64,000 bases of DNA from JAAYXS01 sp043820985 (GTDB taxonomy: Bacteria > Planctomycetota > Phycisphaerae > UBA1845 > Fen-1342). The DNA lies in assembly GCA_043820985.1 (NCBI GenBank), contig JBDRDH010000032.1, positions 27,966-91,965 on the forward strand. The letters are read 5' to 3'. The position numbers and the translations under genes are program-made. The notes below the pieces were generated by a model, which saw only the letters and a list, made by a program, of their open reading frames with translations, searched no databases and was not told where the DNA came from. Positions within the stretch are counted from its first letter, which is position 1, and every line of letters begins with the position of its first letter. This document shows, in pieces, positions 33,511-42,312 of this stretch.

Positions 33511-34089
33511 TCAACAAGAGCCTGAGCGGGCTTTTTTGATGGCGCGGGTGAGGATTTCGTGCACTTCGTGGGGTCGGGATATGTGTTCCCAGACGATGTT
33601 GGGATCGGTGGCGGAGAGCGGCTTCATATGAATTGAAGCGAGGCGCAGCGGGGGTTGGAACCAGGTCGTGTGGAGTTGGGCGGCGTGGATATTGGTCAAG
33701 GGTTGTTGCAGGACATCCACGCTGAACATGCCTTGGAAACTCAGCACGCGCCGGTTGGTCAGCACGTAGAGCTGGCTGGCCCATTGGAGGGTAGCGGCAC
33801 CGACGACGAAAAGCGCGAAGATGATAATGGTCAACAGGGTTATGGATGTAAACAGGGATGGTTGTCCGCGGGTGGCCCACATGAGGGCGGTGGTCATCAG
33901 CACCATGGTGATCAGGAGCTTGTGTGAGTAAAGCAGGATACACCAGGGCGATGGTTTGATGGAGAGCTGGATGACTTCGCCGCCGTCGAGTAACTCGAGG
34001 CTGGCGGCGGCTTTTTTTGTGGCCGAGGAGACGGAGGGTACCTCGGCGACAGCCGTGGTGAAGGGATCTGCTGGCGCTTGGATGGTCAT
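33511..34089 (-). CDS. PH-domain (bPH_2/YdbS-like) membrane protein
   Basis: 192 residues with two adjacent membrane helices (LLITMVLMTTALMWA and LLTIIIFALFVVGAATL) followed by the YVLTNRRVLSFQGMFSVDV segment typical of bacterial PH (DUF304) domains, then QPLTNIHAAQL. Function unknown. Its start overlaps the hpt stop by 4 bp (ATGA), so it is co-transcribed with and coupled to hpt. Confidence 0.78.
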   Translation of the reverse strand: MTIQAPADPFTTAVAEVPSVSSATKKAAASLELLDGGEVIQLSIKPSPWCILLYSHKLLITMVLMTTALMWATRGQPSLFTSITLLTIIIFALFVVGAATLQWASQLYVLTNRRVLSFQGMFSVDVLQQPLTNIHAAQLHTTWFQPPLRLASIHMKPLSATDPNIVWEHISRPHEVHEILTRAIKKARSGSC

Positions 34090-34628
34090 GGCATCAGATC
34101 CGGACGCAGCACCCCGATATGGGGGAAGTTCCGATAATGGTCACCGTAATCCAGACCATACCCTACTACAAATAGATCATCGACATCGAAGCCAATAAAG
34201 TCAACGGAAACATCGGCGGGAGCTTTACTTGGTTTGCGCAGCAGGACCACGGCACGGACGCTGGCGGGTTCATGTCTGGCCACCATTTCCTTGACCCGAC
34301 GCAGCGTGCGGCCGCTGTCCAGGATGTCGTCGACGATCAGCACATTTCGCCCGCGCACGTCGCCTGACAGGTGCATCAGCGTCTGGGGTTCCTGGGCAGT
34401 GACGGTTTGCCCGGGATACGCGGACACTTGCACGAGCGCGATCTTCATTTTGAGTGGCAACTCACGGATCAGGTCGGCGAGGAAGATGATGGAGCCGGAC
34501 AGGATTGGCACCAGAGTCAGTCCGCGGTCATCATCGTTGTAAGTGGCGGCAATCTCTTTACCCATGGCGCGTACACGAGCATGAATCTCGTTGCTTTTGA
34601 TCAATATTTTGGCGATATCCGCTTGCAT
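34086..34628 (-). CDS. hpt: Hypoxanthine phosphoribosyltransferase
   Basis: 180 residues from the ATG at 34628 (MQADIAKILIKSNEI); a TTG 17 codons upstream opens the frame but has no ribosome-binding site. The PRPP-binding loop VLIVDDILDSGRTLRRV and the base-binding segment VDFIGFDVDDLFVVGYGLDY are clear. The enzyme salvages hypoxanthine and guanine to IMP and GMP. It is coupled to the PH-domain gene and lies 62 bp from the HD-like gene upstream. Confidence 0.94.
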   Translation of the reverse strand: MQADIAKILIKSNEIHARVRAMGKEIAATYNDDDRGLTLVPILSGSIIFLADLIRELPLKMKIALVQVSAYPGQTVTAQEPQTLMHLSGDVRGRNVLIVDDILDSGRTLRRVKEMVARHEPASVRAVVLLRKPSKAPADVSVDFIGFDVDDLFVVGYGLDYGDHYRNFPHIGVLRPDLMP

Positions 34629-34690
34629 GTTTCCCGGCTGTTCATGTGTAGTTGGTGGCGGGACATGGTTCCTTTCCAAAGCCCGACGGC

Positions 34691-35434
34691 CTAGACCGAA
34701 GACTGATTTTCCGAACGGTTGATGCTGGGGGTTTGGTTGTCGGAATTAATGGCAGCGTGTTCCAAGGCCGCCAGCGGGTCGGGTTCCGTGAGGTCGCGCG
34801 TCAGAGCCAGCATGAAGGCCTCGACGGCCGCCAGTCGTTCGCGGGCCAGTTGCCGGGTGGAATTGAAACGGAGACCGTCGTTGATGCGGACCTCCCAATA
34901 GTGGTATTCCTGTTGGCGTTCCCAAGTAGCAATGAGCTGTTTAATCGGCCGGCTTTCAGCCTGATATTGACGGAATTGGCGCAGGACGTGGATGACGCCG
35001 AAATCGTCGAGGCCTTCGGCTTCGGCTAGTAATTGAGCCTCGACAAGTGCCGTACCGCGGTCGTTACATTGGCGGATGGCTTCGCTGGCCAGACGGATGG
35101 TCTTGGGGGAAAGCAGGTGGGCGGCGTATTCCTGTAGCAAGGCTGCTCCGAGTTCGCGCTGAATGTCGTTGGTGGGGCGCGTGAGCACTTGCCAGCGGTT
35201 CAGGCTACCTTGTTGGATCTGGGTGATCCAGCCGGCGCAATGAAACAAAGCCGCCGTTCCGATAGCGAGACGATCGGCGGTCAGATTGGTGACTTCCGGA
35301 AGTTCGGTCACAACCTGTGTGAGATTAAAAACGCGCGCGGCGCGTTCCCAGAGCCAGGCATCATGGTGCTCGTCATCGATCTTGATGGTCAAGAGTTGTC
35401 TGGCGACCGGGATGACCCGCGTGAGCTGCTGCAC
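34691..35434 (-). CDS. HD-domain-like protein of unknown function
   Basis: About 247 residues, all helical. The segment DDEHHDAWLWERAARVFNLT with later AAALFHCAGW (as TAALFHCAGWI) resembles an HD-hydrolase core, but the full metal set is not evident. I place the start at the GTG at 35434 behind GGAGAG; another GTG at 35452 opens the frame. It probably heads the operon hpt-PH-Mut7-C. Function unassigned. Confidence 0.6.
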   Translation of the reverse strand: MQQLTRVIPVARQLLTIKIDDEHHDAWLWERAARVFNLTQVVTELPEVTNLTADRLAIGTAALFHCAGWITQIQQGSLNRWQVLTRPTNDIQRELGAALLQEYAAHLLSPKTIRLASEAIRQCNDRGTALVEAQLLAEAEGLDDFGVIHVLRQFRQYQAESRPIKQLIATWERQQEYHYWEVRINDGLRFNSTRQLARERLAAVEAFMLALTRDLTEPDPLAALEHAAINSDNQTPSINRSENQSSV

Positions 35435-35436
35435 TC

Positions 35437-35637
35437 GTGCTCTCCGTCGCACCCTTCGAATACCGTGATGAGTCTACGCCGATGGGTTGGCCAGTTATCG
35501 GGGCAAGCAGAATCTCAGTTTTGGCCACCCATAACCAGCAGTCTAGTGAGGCAGCGGTTATCAAGCAAGCCGGGATGCCGGAACCGGTTACGGAGCAGTT
35601 ACCAGAGCATGTTGCCAACAAGTGTTCTGTAGATTAA
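35437..35637 (+). CDS. Possible small protein divergent from the HD-like gene
   Basis: 66 residues from a GTG, or 51 from the ATG at 35482 (MGWPVIGASRISVLATHNQQ). Codons show a strong purine-first, G-rich first-position pattern typical of real coding sequence, and the composition is protein-like. There is no clear ribosome-binding site and no recognised family. It occupies most of the gap before the HDOD gene; the remaining bases to 35799 hold nothing recognised. Confidence 0.35.
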   Translation: MLSVAPFEYRDESTPMGWPVIGASRISVLATHNQQSSEAAVIKQAGMPEPVTEQLPEHVANKCSVD

Positions 35638-35799
35638 CGAGCCGGGTTTGCCACGGCTCCAAGTTGTGCCGGGGTCACCACTTCACGACGGCGGGCAGTG
35701 GCTGAATAGTCCTGAATCCGGGGAGTAATGTTCAGATACGAATGGTCCGAAAGAATACAGGGGCGTCGCTGAGATTGGCGTTCAGTAAAGGGTGAACAC

Positions 35800-36723
35800 A
35801 TGTCGACCACAGGCAGTTTTACTGGCACTTCTCAATCTCCAGGGCTGGCCACGCAGTCGGGCAAGGTATTACCACCACACCTGCAGAAGGCCATGTCGCG
35901 GGTTACGGAGATTAATTCGTTACCAGAGATCACGATTAAGATTGTGGAAGTGGTGGAAGATCCGCGGGCGTCAGCGCAGGATATGCACGAGATTGTCAAG
36001 AATGATCCGGCCCTGGCGACCAAGATACTGAAGGTGGTGAACTCGGCTTTCTATGGTTTGCCGTCACAGATTGGCAGTCTGGACCGTGCAATCATCATGC
36101 TCGGTCTCAGTGCGGTAAAGAACATTGCCTTGGCGGCCTCACTGTCGCGGCTGTTCAAAGGGGAGGCCATTTCCGACCGCTTTGGGGCGCGCGATTTGTG
36201 GCAACACTGTGTGGCGGTGGGAGTGTGCGCGCGGACGCTGGCACGGCGGGCCCGGATTGCCGAGGCCGAGGAATACTTTGTAGCTGGCCTGGTCCACGAC
36301 ATGGGTTTACTGGTAATTGGTCAATTATCCGCGGATAACTTCAAGCGTGTCGCGGATCGTTGCTATTCAACCCCGCAGGATTATTGTGCGGCGGAGTTGG
36401 AACTGATCGGTGCCGATCATCAGGTGTTTGGGGCGACCTTGGCCAGCAAATGGAAATTCCCGCCGGCATTGCGTCATGCCATCAGTTATCACCATGAACC
36501 GGGAGTGCTGCAACCAGAATCTCGCAAGGTCGCCACGGTGACATTCGTCGCCGACACGATCTGTGCCGACATGCAACATGGATATTACTTGACAGCTCAG
36601 ACCCAGGAAGTCTCCGAGGACATGTTGAGCCTGATTGGGCTTGATGCTGTAGCCATTGATGAAATCCGCGCGCAATTACCCGAGCAGTTTGCCGAGGCGG
36701 AACAGATCTTTGGCGATTTGTAA
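35800..36723 (+). CDS. HDOD domain protein
   Basis: 307 residues with AAAGGGTGA upstream of the ATG. The HDOD domain (about 30-230) shows LPEITIKIVEVVEDPRASAQ, DPALATKILKVVNSAFYGLP, AIIMLGLSAVKNIALAASLS and LVHDMGLLVIGQL. HDOD proteins are non-catalytic or degenerate HD domains found in signalling, often linked to cyclic-di-GMP and stress responses. Standalone here; regulatory partner unknown. Confidence 0.9.
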   Translation: MSTTGSFTGTSQSPGLATQSGKVLPPHLQKAMSRVTEINSLPEITIKIVEVVEDPRASAQDMHEIVKNDPALATKILKVVNSAFYGLPSQIGSLDRAIIMLGLSAVKNIALAASLSRLFKGEAISDRFGARDLWQHCVAVGVCARTLARRARIAEAEEYFVAGLVHDMGLLVIGQLSADNFKRVADRCYSTPQDYCAAELELIGADHQVFGATLASKWKFPPALRHAISYHHEPGVLQPESRKVATVTFVADTICADMQHGYYLTAQTQEVSEDMLSLIGLDAVAIDEIRAQLPEQFAEAEQIFGDL

Positions 36724-36841
36724 ACCAGCCCGATAACGTGCTGGCGACAACCATCATTGTGTAAACCGGCAGAAGGTTCTAACGGCAGCTTCGGCGTGTT
36801 GGGTGCTGATTGCTGTCCATCTTTGTTAGTTAGAGACACAA

Positions 36842-37402
36842 TTAATCGTCATCTTCGTGTCGATCTTCATCCTCGGCGGGTTCTTTGTGCTCTTTCAGGT
36901 ACTTGCCGATAGTCTTGACCGTGGCTTCGGCCATGGCGGCGGATCCGCCGGTGCGGAAGGCTTTACTTTCGACACGGACGATAGCGTCGGCGACCTGGCG
37001 TCCGCTGTCGTTGAACCTGACGCGGGTGAGGCATTCGGCGCCGCTCATGATGCCCTTGCTTTGAAAGTACAGGATGTCGGCGGAGATGGTCAGGGCAGGA
37101 GAACCGCCCGGATAATACTCGACCAGGTTCTCGACCTGTTCCCGGGCGCACTGGTCGTAGGTAGTGCGCAGGTCGGGCGGGCAGAGTGTGGAGCCAATGG
37201 TGGTGGTAGCGGGATTGAAGCTCACCGAGTTATACCGGGCAAACTCGCTGGAGCCGGGTTCCTGGATGAACATGAGTGAACCCTGGGCCCCACGCAATTC
37301 GTGGTAAGCCATCTTGGCGGCAGTGCCGGCACCACAGCCGGTCAGAACGAGCAGGGGAATAATCAGCGACAGGCACGAAGCACGTTTTGTATTGAGCATC
37401 AA
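36842..37402 (-). CDS. Putative lipoprotein of unknown function
   Basis: 186 residues with a lipoprotein signal peptide (LSLIIPLLVLTGC). The body has IGSTLCPPDLRTTYDQC and ALTISADILYFQSKGIMSG, suggesting a small alpha/beta periplasmic domain of DUF4410 type, though weakly. It ends in a highly acidic tail. It precedes yebC by 40 bp on the same strand orientation (downstream of yebC in transcription order). Confidence 0.65.
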   Translation of the reverse strand: MMLNTKRASCLSLIIPLLVLTGCGAGTAAKMAYHELRGAQGSLMFIQEPGSSEFARYNSVSFNPATTTIGSTLCPPDLRTTYDQCAREQVENLVEYYPGGSPALTISADILYFQSKGIMSGAECLTRVRFNDSGRQVADAIVRVESKAFRTGGSAAMAEATVKTIGKYLKEHKEPAEDEDRHEDDD

Positions 37403-37442
37403 GCACCCCTAAGTAGTGCCGGGACCGATTAGAGTATTGTCT

Positions 37443-38192
37443 TCAGGACAAGCGCTCCATGTCGGCCGCGGACATTTCGAAATTGGCGTAAACGTTCTGG
37501 ACGTCGTCGTGTTCCTCGAGGGCGTCGATCAATCTCATAATCTTATCAGCCTGGTCGCTGGTGAGTGTGATGTTAGCTGAGGCGACCATCGAAATTTCAG
37601 CGTTTTCGGGCTTGATCTCGGCTTGCTCCAGAGCCTGGCGCAGTTCGCCGAAGGCGACGGGATCACAGGTAAGTTCGAAGGCTTCGTCACCGACCGGCTG
37701 GATGTCGTCGGCCCCGGCTTCCAGCGCCAGGTTGGTCAGCGTTTCCTCGTCGGCCTGTTCACGTGAGACGACGATGATGCCGCGCTGTTTGAACATCCAC
37801 GAGACGCAGTTGGCCGCGCCCAGGTTGCCGCCGCGGGTTTCGAAGATTTTCTTGATTTCGGGAGCGGTACGATTGCGATTGTCGGTCAGTGCGCAGCAGA
37901 GGATGGCGGCGCCACCTGGTCCGTAGCCCTCAAAGACAAGTTCGGTGAAATCGGCGTCGCCCGCGCCGCCGCTGCCCTTCTTGATGGCGCGTTCGATGGT
38001 GTCCTTGGGCATGTTGGCGTCTTTGGCGGCGTCGATCGCGTAGCGGAGTGTCAGGTTCATGTCGGGATCGCCGCCGCCGTTGCGTGCGGCGACGATGACC
38101 GCGCGTGACAGCTTGCTCCAGAGCCGTCCACGGCGCGCGTCGGTGACGGATTTGGCCCGCTTGATTCGTGCCCAGTGGGAGTGTCCTGCCAT
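37443..38192 (-). CDS. yebC: YebC/PmpR-family regulatory protein
   Basis: 249 residues from the ATG at 38192, giving the invariant N-terminus MAGHSHWARIKRAKSVTDAR; the longer frame to 38222 lacks conservation. GAGAGG lies upstream. Later family blocks are MPKDTIERAIKKGSGG and ELVFEGYGPGGAAILC. YebC proteins act as DNA-binding regulators and, in recent work, as ribosome-associated factors easing translation of proline stretches. Confidence 0.94.
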   Translation of the reverse strand: MAGHSHWARIKRAKSVTDARRGRLWSKLSRAVIVAARNGGGDPDMNLTLRYAIDAAKDANMPKDTIERAIKKGSGGAGDADFTELVFEGYGPGGAAILCCALTDNRNRTAPEIKKIFETRGGNLGAANCVSWMFKQRGIIVVSREQADEETLTNLALEAGADDIQPVGDEAFELTCDPVAFGELRQALEQAEIKPENAEISMVASANITLTSDQADKIMRLIDALEEHDDVQNVYANFEMSAADMERLS

Positions 38193-38316
38193 GCCACAAC
38201 CTCTCAGAGAAAAGACCAGCAACCATTCTAACGGCTTGCGGGCGGGAAGTCAGTAATGCCCGGTTGTCGGCCACATATAATCCGTGCCAAACGGGCGTTT
38301 TCCGGGTGAATGGGAG

Positions 38317-39735
38317 TTAGACGTCCAGGTATAGCTGATACTCGTAGGGGTGCGGCCGGACGTTGATGGCCTGCGTCTCGTCGCGCAGCTTGGTTGAGAT
38401 CCAATTCTGGATGAAGGTCGCCGGAAAGACCTCGCCGCGCAGGAGAAACTCGTGGTCTTTGGCGAGGGCTTCGAGGGCATCGTAGAGCGTCCGAGGCAGC
38501 GTGCTGATCTGGCGGCGGAACTCGGCGGTTTCGCGCTCGATGTTAACGTCGTAGGGGCCGAAGTTGTGTTGTGTCAGGTCGAGTTTGGAGTTGACGCCAT
38601 CGAGCCCGGCCATCAGCATGGCGGCCAGGGAGAGATAGATGTTGCCGGTGAAGTCGGGGGGTCGGTATTCGATGCGTTTGTCCTGTGGCTGGACGGCATA
38701 GCGGGGCACGCGGATGGCCGCCGAGCGGTTCGCCAGAGAGAAGAACAAATTGACCGGGGCTTCGTAACCCTCGACCAAGCGCTTGTATGAATTGGTGGAT
38801 GGATTGGTCAGGCCGGCCAGGCCGGCGCCGTGCAGGAGCAGGCCGCCGATGTACTGGAGAGCAAAGTCGCTCAAATTGGCGTAGTTTTTCTGGCTTTCAT
38901 CAAAGAACAGTGGTTGAGTGCCCTTGTTCAGCTTCTGGTGCACGTGCATGCCGTTGCCAGCTTCGCCGTGAAGTGGTTTAGGCATGAAGGTGGCCAGTTT
39001 ACCGTGCCGGCGGGCGACATTTTTAATGACGTACTTGATTAACATGGTCTGGTCGGCGGCCTGGAGCAGGGGACAGAGCTCGATTTCAATCTCGCATTGA
39101 CCGGGGGCGCCGACTTCATGGTGATGATATTTGACCGGAACGCCCATCTCTTCGAGCATCAGTGAAATTTCCGAGCGCAGGTTGTGGAACTGTTCGCTGG
39201 GGGGCGTCCGCAGGTAGCCCTGCCGGGGGGGGATGGGCGCGGATAATCCCTCGGTCTCGATTTCCGGGGCGAGGATCTGGACGCCGGTGGCGAACATTTC
39301 GTTGGTGACTTCGACGCGATCGAAGACGTGGAACTCGAACTCGGGGCCCATCCAGGCCTGGTCGGCAATCCCGAGTTGATCCATATATGCCAGCGCTGTG
39401 CGGGCGATAGTGCGCGGATCGCTGGGAAAAGGCTGTTTGGAGTCCGCGGTGATGGTGTCGCAGAGGAAGCTGATAGTTGGGGCGGTCCAGAAAGGATCGA
39501 TGAAGGCGGTGCTCGGATCAGGTCGGGCGGCGACGTCGCCACTCTCGACGCTGCTGAATCCGGAGCCGGAGGAACCATCGTAGCCCACGCCCTCGTCGAA
39601 GTGTTTTTGAGTGAATTGGCGCGCGGGGATGGTTATATGCAACCATTGGCCGGCGATGCCGACGATCTTCAGGTCGACCATCGCTATATCTTTTTCAGAT
39701 ATATACTTAAGGGCATCTTTGGTTGAGCTGAACAC
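38317..39735 (-). CDS. glnA: Glutamine synthetase, type I
   Basis: 472 residues. Conserved parts are VGYDGSSGSGFSSVESGD near the N-terminus, EFEFHVFD, the metal/glutamate segment GQCEIEIELCPL, GNGMHVHQKL, and NPSTNSYKRLVEGYEAPVNL. It makes glutamine from glutamate, ammonia and ATP. The adenylylation-loop tyrosine (usually in KNLYDLP) is missing: the region reads YDVNIERETAEFRRQIS. This implies GSI-alpha-like control without GlnE. It lies 125 bp upstream of yebC. Confidence 0.95.
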   Translation of the reverse strand: MFSSTKDALKYISEKDIAMVDLKIVGIAGQWLHITIPARQFTQKHFDEGVGYDGSSGSGFSSVESGDVAARPDPSTAFIDPFWTAPTISFLCDTITADSKQPFPSDPRTIARTALAYMDQLGIADQAWMGPEFEFHVFDRVEVTNEMFATGVQILAPEIETEGLSAPIPPRQGYLRTPPSEQFHNLRSEISLMLEEMGVPVKYHHHEVGAPGQCEIEIELCPLLQAADQTMLIKYVIKNVARRHGKLATFMPKPLHGEAGNGMHVHQKLNKGTQPLFFDESQKNYANLSDFALQYIGGLLLHGAGLAGLTNPSTNSYKRLVEGYEAPVNLFFSLANRSAAIRVPRYAVQPQDKRIEYRPPDFTGNIYLSLAAMLMAGLDGVNSKLDLTQHNFGPYDVNIERETAEFRRQISTLPRTLYDALEALAKDHEFLLRGEVFPATFIQNWISTKLRDETQAINVRPHPYEYQLYLDV

Positions 39736-40043
39736 GGCGAACCTCCTCTGTGTTCCCCTGGCATACTATTTTGGTAGCCGGCACACAGCATAACACGTGC
39801 CAATGGAAAGCGGGAGTGCCTGGGTTGGGGTTGGTTGGGGACCAGGGCTCCGCCAACGCTGATTTGATGGGTCGCCGTTGATTGGGTGGCCCACTTCTTT
39901 AGAGGTGTGGGACGCGAATAGTTCGCTGATTCGTGTTCCCCACGGCTAAAGCCATGGGTCACCCGTCCGCTGATTCGTGTTCCCCACGGCTAAAGCCATG
40001 GGCCACCCGTCTTTGTGGTGAAGTCCATCGTGAGATTTGCGGG
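39736..40043. other. Intergenic region with tandem duplication
   Basis: 308 bp between glnA and the sigma-54 activator; both are on the minus strand. It should carry the glnA promoter, which I could not fix by eye, and the 44-bp duplication at 39924-40011. Confidence 0.4.
39924..40011. repeat. Two tandem 44-bp units with the CCACGGCTAAAGCCATGGG hairpin
   Basis: Units start at 39924 and 39968 and share CGCTGATTCGTGTTCCCCAC then GGCTAAAGCCATGGG(T/C)CACCCGTC. Each contains a palindrome CCACGGCTAAAGCCATGG. The hairpin core is one I have met in other planctomycete genomes (not searched). Confidence 0.8.
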
Positions 40044-41834
40044 CTAGTCGGGATCGATTTGGAGTTCGGACAGGCGGCGGTAGAGTGTCGAGCGGCTCAT
40101 GCCGAGCATGCGGGCGGCGACGGCGCGGTTGCCACGGGCGGATTGGAGGGCGGCGCGGACGCGTTGGCGCTCCTGTTCCTGTGGGTCGCCGGAGGTCGCG
40201 AGGGCGGGCAGGCTCGCGGTGAGTTCGGGTGGCAGGTCGCCCGGCTGGATCAGCGGGCCTTTGCACTGGATGACGGCGCATTCGATGGCGCTTTGCAGTT
40301 CGCGCACATTGCCGGGCCAGGAGTGGTTGAGCAGCAGGGCCAGGGCTTCATCGCTGACGCCTTCCACCGCGCGGCCCGTGGCGGTCTGGAACTTACGCAG
40401 GAAGGCTTCCACTAATAGCGGGATATCGACGCGGCGTTCGGATAAGGGTGGTAATTGGATACGGGCCACACGGATGCGATAGAGCAGGTCCATCCGAAAG
40501 CGCTGTTCGGCGACCTCTTGATTCAGATCGCGGTGGGTGGCGGCGATGATGCGCACATCAACTTTTTGGGGGCGGACATCACCCAGGCGTGTGATCTCTT
40601 TTTCCTGCAGGACGCGCAAGAGGCTGGTCTGGACGCTCGGCGAGATGTCGCCGATCTCGTCGAGGAACACCGTGCCACCATCGGCGGTTTCGAAAACTCC
40701 AGTCTGGTCCGCGACGGCGCCGGTAAAGGCGCCGCGTTTGTGGCCGAACAACTGGCTGCCCAGGAGAGATTCGCTGAGCCCGGCGCAGTTGACGGCGATA
40801 AATGGTTTGGCCTGGCGCGCGCTGGAGGTGTGAATCGCGCGGGCCACGAGTTCCTTTCCGGTGCCGGTGGCCCCTTCGATCAGCACCGTGGCATCGACTT
40901 TCGCCAGGTCGATGATGTGCTGATAGACGGCCTGCATCGGTTCGCTCTTGCCGACCAGATCCTGAAAGTGCGCCCGCTCCTTGAGCAGGGAGCGCAAGTC
41001 GTGCACCTCGGTCATGTCGTAGAGGAAAAAGATCTTGCGCTGTGGCTCGCGGGGGTCGTCCTGAATCTCAACCTCCATCCAATAATGGTGCTGGCCGGTG
41101 GCCTTCAGGTGTACCGGCAACTTTTCGCGCTGCGCGGGCGGGCGGGCAAGCATGGCTTTCAGTTGGGCCTGGTCCTTTTCCTCGAAGGGACAAAGTTGTG
41201 CCCAATGGGTGCCAATCATGTTTTGCGGATGGCCCAGGAGGCGCTGACAGGCGCGGCTCAGGAAAGTGACACATCCCTCACGGTCAGTCATCACTATTCC
41301 CAGACGCAACTGGTTGAGAATCGCGAGCATGTCATCCTGGTTGCGCTGGACCAGGGTGAACGCGGCCTCCAGTTTGTTCTGGGCTTCCCGCAAGGCCTGC
41401 AATCCGCGGGCGCGCTCCACGGCATAACGAATGGCGCGCTCCAACAAGGCAGAGTCAATGCGGTCCTTGACCAGGTAATCCACGGCCCCCGCTTTCATCG
41501 CCTCGACATCCACCTGATAATCGCCGGTGCCCGTTAAAATTATGGCAGGCACCGCGCATCCGCCGGCGCGGATCGCGCGCAGCAACTCCAGCCCGTTGCG
41601 CTCGCCGAGCCGGTAATCCACCAGGAACAGGTCAAACTCGACATTCAGCATAGACTCGTGGGCGGCATCATAATCAGCCACCCAGGTTAACGCGTACCAA
41701 TCCGAGCCGCTCTCAGTCAGCAAATCGCGCGTGATGATGTAGTCGTCTTCATCATCATCGATGAGCAGAATGCGTAATGGCGTGCTATCCAACTCACCCT
41801 CCCTGTTTATCCGGGGGCAACTCGACGGTCTCAA
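40044..41834 (-). CDS. Sigma-54-dependent response regulator (REC-PAS-AAA+-Fis)
   Basis: 596 residues: receiver domain (phospho-acceptor Asp in FDLFLVDYRLG), a PAS-like domain (about 165-290), the AAA+ activator with Walker A GATGTGKELVA, sigma-54 contact loop GAFTGA and Walker B VFLDEIGDIS, then a Fis-type HTH (RAVAARMLGMSRSTLYRRLS). It should open sigma-54 promoters on phosphorylation. The frame starts at 41834, but a TTG at 41792 behind AGGGAGG, right after the upstream gene's stop, is a likely true start (LDSTPLRILLIDDDED). Confidence 0.93.
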   Translation of the reverse strand: MRPSSCPRINREGELDSTPLRILLIDDDEDDYIITRDLLTESGSDWYALTWVADYDAAHESMLNVEFDLFLVDYRLGERNGLELLRAIRAGGCAVPAIILTGTGDYQVDVEAMKAGAVDYLVKDRIDSALLERAIRYAVERARGLQALREAQNKLEAAFTLVQRNQDDMLAILNQLRLGIVMTDREGCVTFLSRACQRLLGHPQNMIGTHWAQLCPFEEKDQAQLKAMLARPPAQREKLPVHLKATGQHHYWMEVEIQDDPREPQRKIFFLYDMTEVHDLRSLLKERAHFQDLVGKSEPMQAVYQHIIDLAKVDATVLIEGATGTGKELVARAIHTSSARQAKPFIAVNCAGLSESLLGSQLFGHKRGAFTGAVADQTGVFETADGGTVFLDEIGDISPSVQTSLLRVLQEKEITRLGDVRPQKVDVRIIAATHRDLNQEVAEQRFRMDLLYRIRVARIQLPPLSERRVDIPLLVEAFLRKFQTATGRAVEGVSDEALALLLNHSWPGNVRELQSAIECAVIQCKGPLIQPGDLPPELTASLPALATSGDPQEQERQRVRAALQSARGNRAVAARMLGMSRSTLYRRLSELQIDPD

Positions 41835-42255
41835 ACCAGTAACGCTCGAGGGTTTTCATCACCTCGACGAGCGCCTCGAAAGAGACCGGCTTAACGATGA
41901 ACGAACTGGCACCCAGATTGTAGCAACGGCAAATGTCCGCCTCGGCCTGGGAGGTGGTCAGCACGACCACGGGGATACGCCGCAGGTCGGAATCGGCCTT
42001 GAGTTCACGCAGCGCTTCACGCCCATCCTTTCTGGGCATGTTCAGGTCCAGCAGGATCAGGCCGGGGCGTGGCGCGGAGGCAGGGTTGGAATATTGGGCG
42101 CGACGCCGGAGGTAATCGAGCAGTTCCTCGCCATCGGCGACAAAGCGCAGGTTGTTGGCCAGGCGGCTATTGGCCAGGGCTTCGCGCACCAACATGCGAT
42201 CATCGGGATCATCCTCGGCGACCAGCAGGGTGATGGGTTGGCCGCCGTGTTTCAT
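41794..42255 (-). CDS. Rcp-type single-domain response regulator
   Basis: 153 residues, only a receiver domain: acidic pocket AEDDPDDR, phospho-acceptor Asp in LILLDLNMPRKDG and the lysine in FIVKPVSFEAL. The length and PDDR/LNMP pattern are those of Rcp1-type receivers that pair with phytochrome-like kinases. It lies between the kinase and the sigma-54 activator, in the same direction. Confidence 0.9.
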   Translation of the reverse strand: MKHGGQPITLLVAEDDPDDRMLVREALANSRLANNLRFVADGEELLDYLRRRAQYSNPASAPRPGLILLDLNMPRKDGREALRELKADSDLRRIPVVVLTTSQAEADICRCYNLGASSFIVKPVSFEALVEVMKTLERYWFETVELPPDKQGG

Positions 42256-42312
42256 GATTCTCGTGCTCCTGTATTGCCGGTCGACTTTGAGAGTATAACC
42301 ACGGGGTGCCGG

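Noticed and set aside
33458..33943. N-terminal extension of the Mut7-C gene
   Set aside because: This part is Pro/His/Arg-rich and runs antiparallel in frame through the PH-domain gene; the Mut7-C fold begins near the GTG at 33457.
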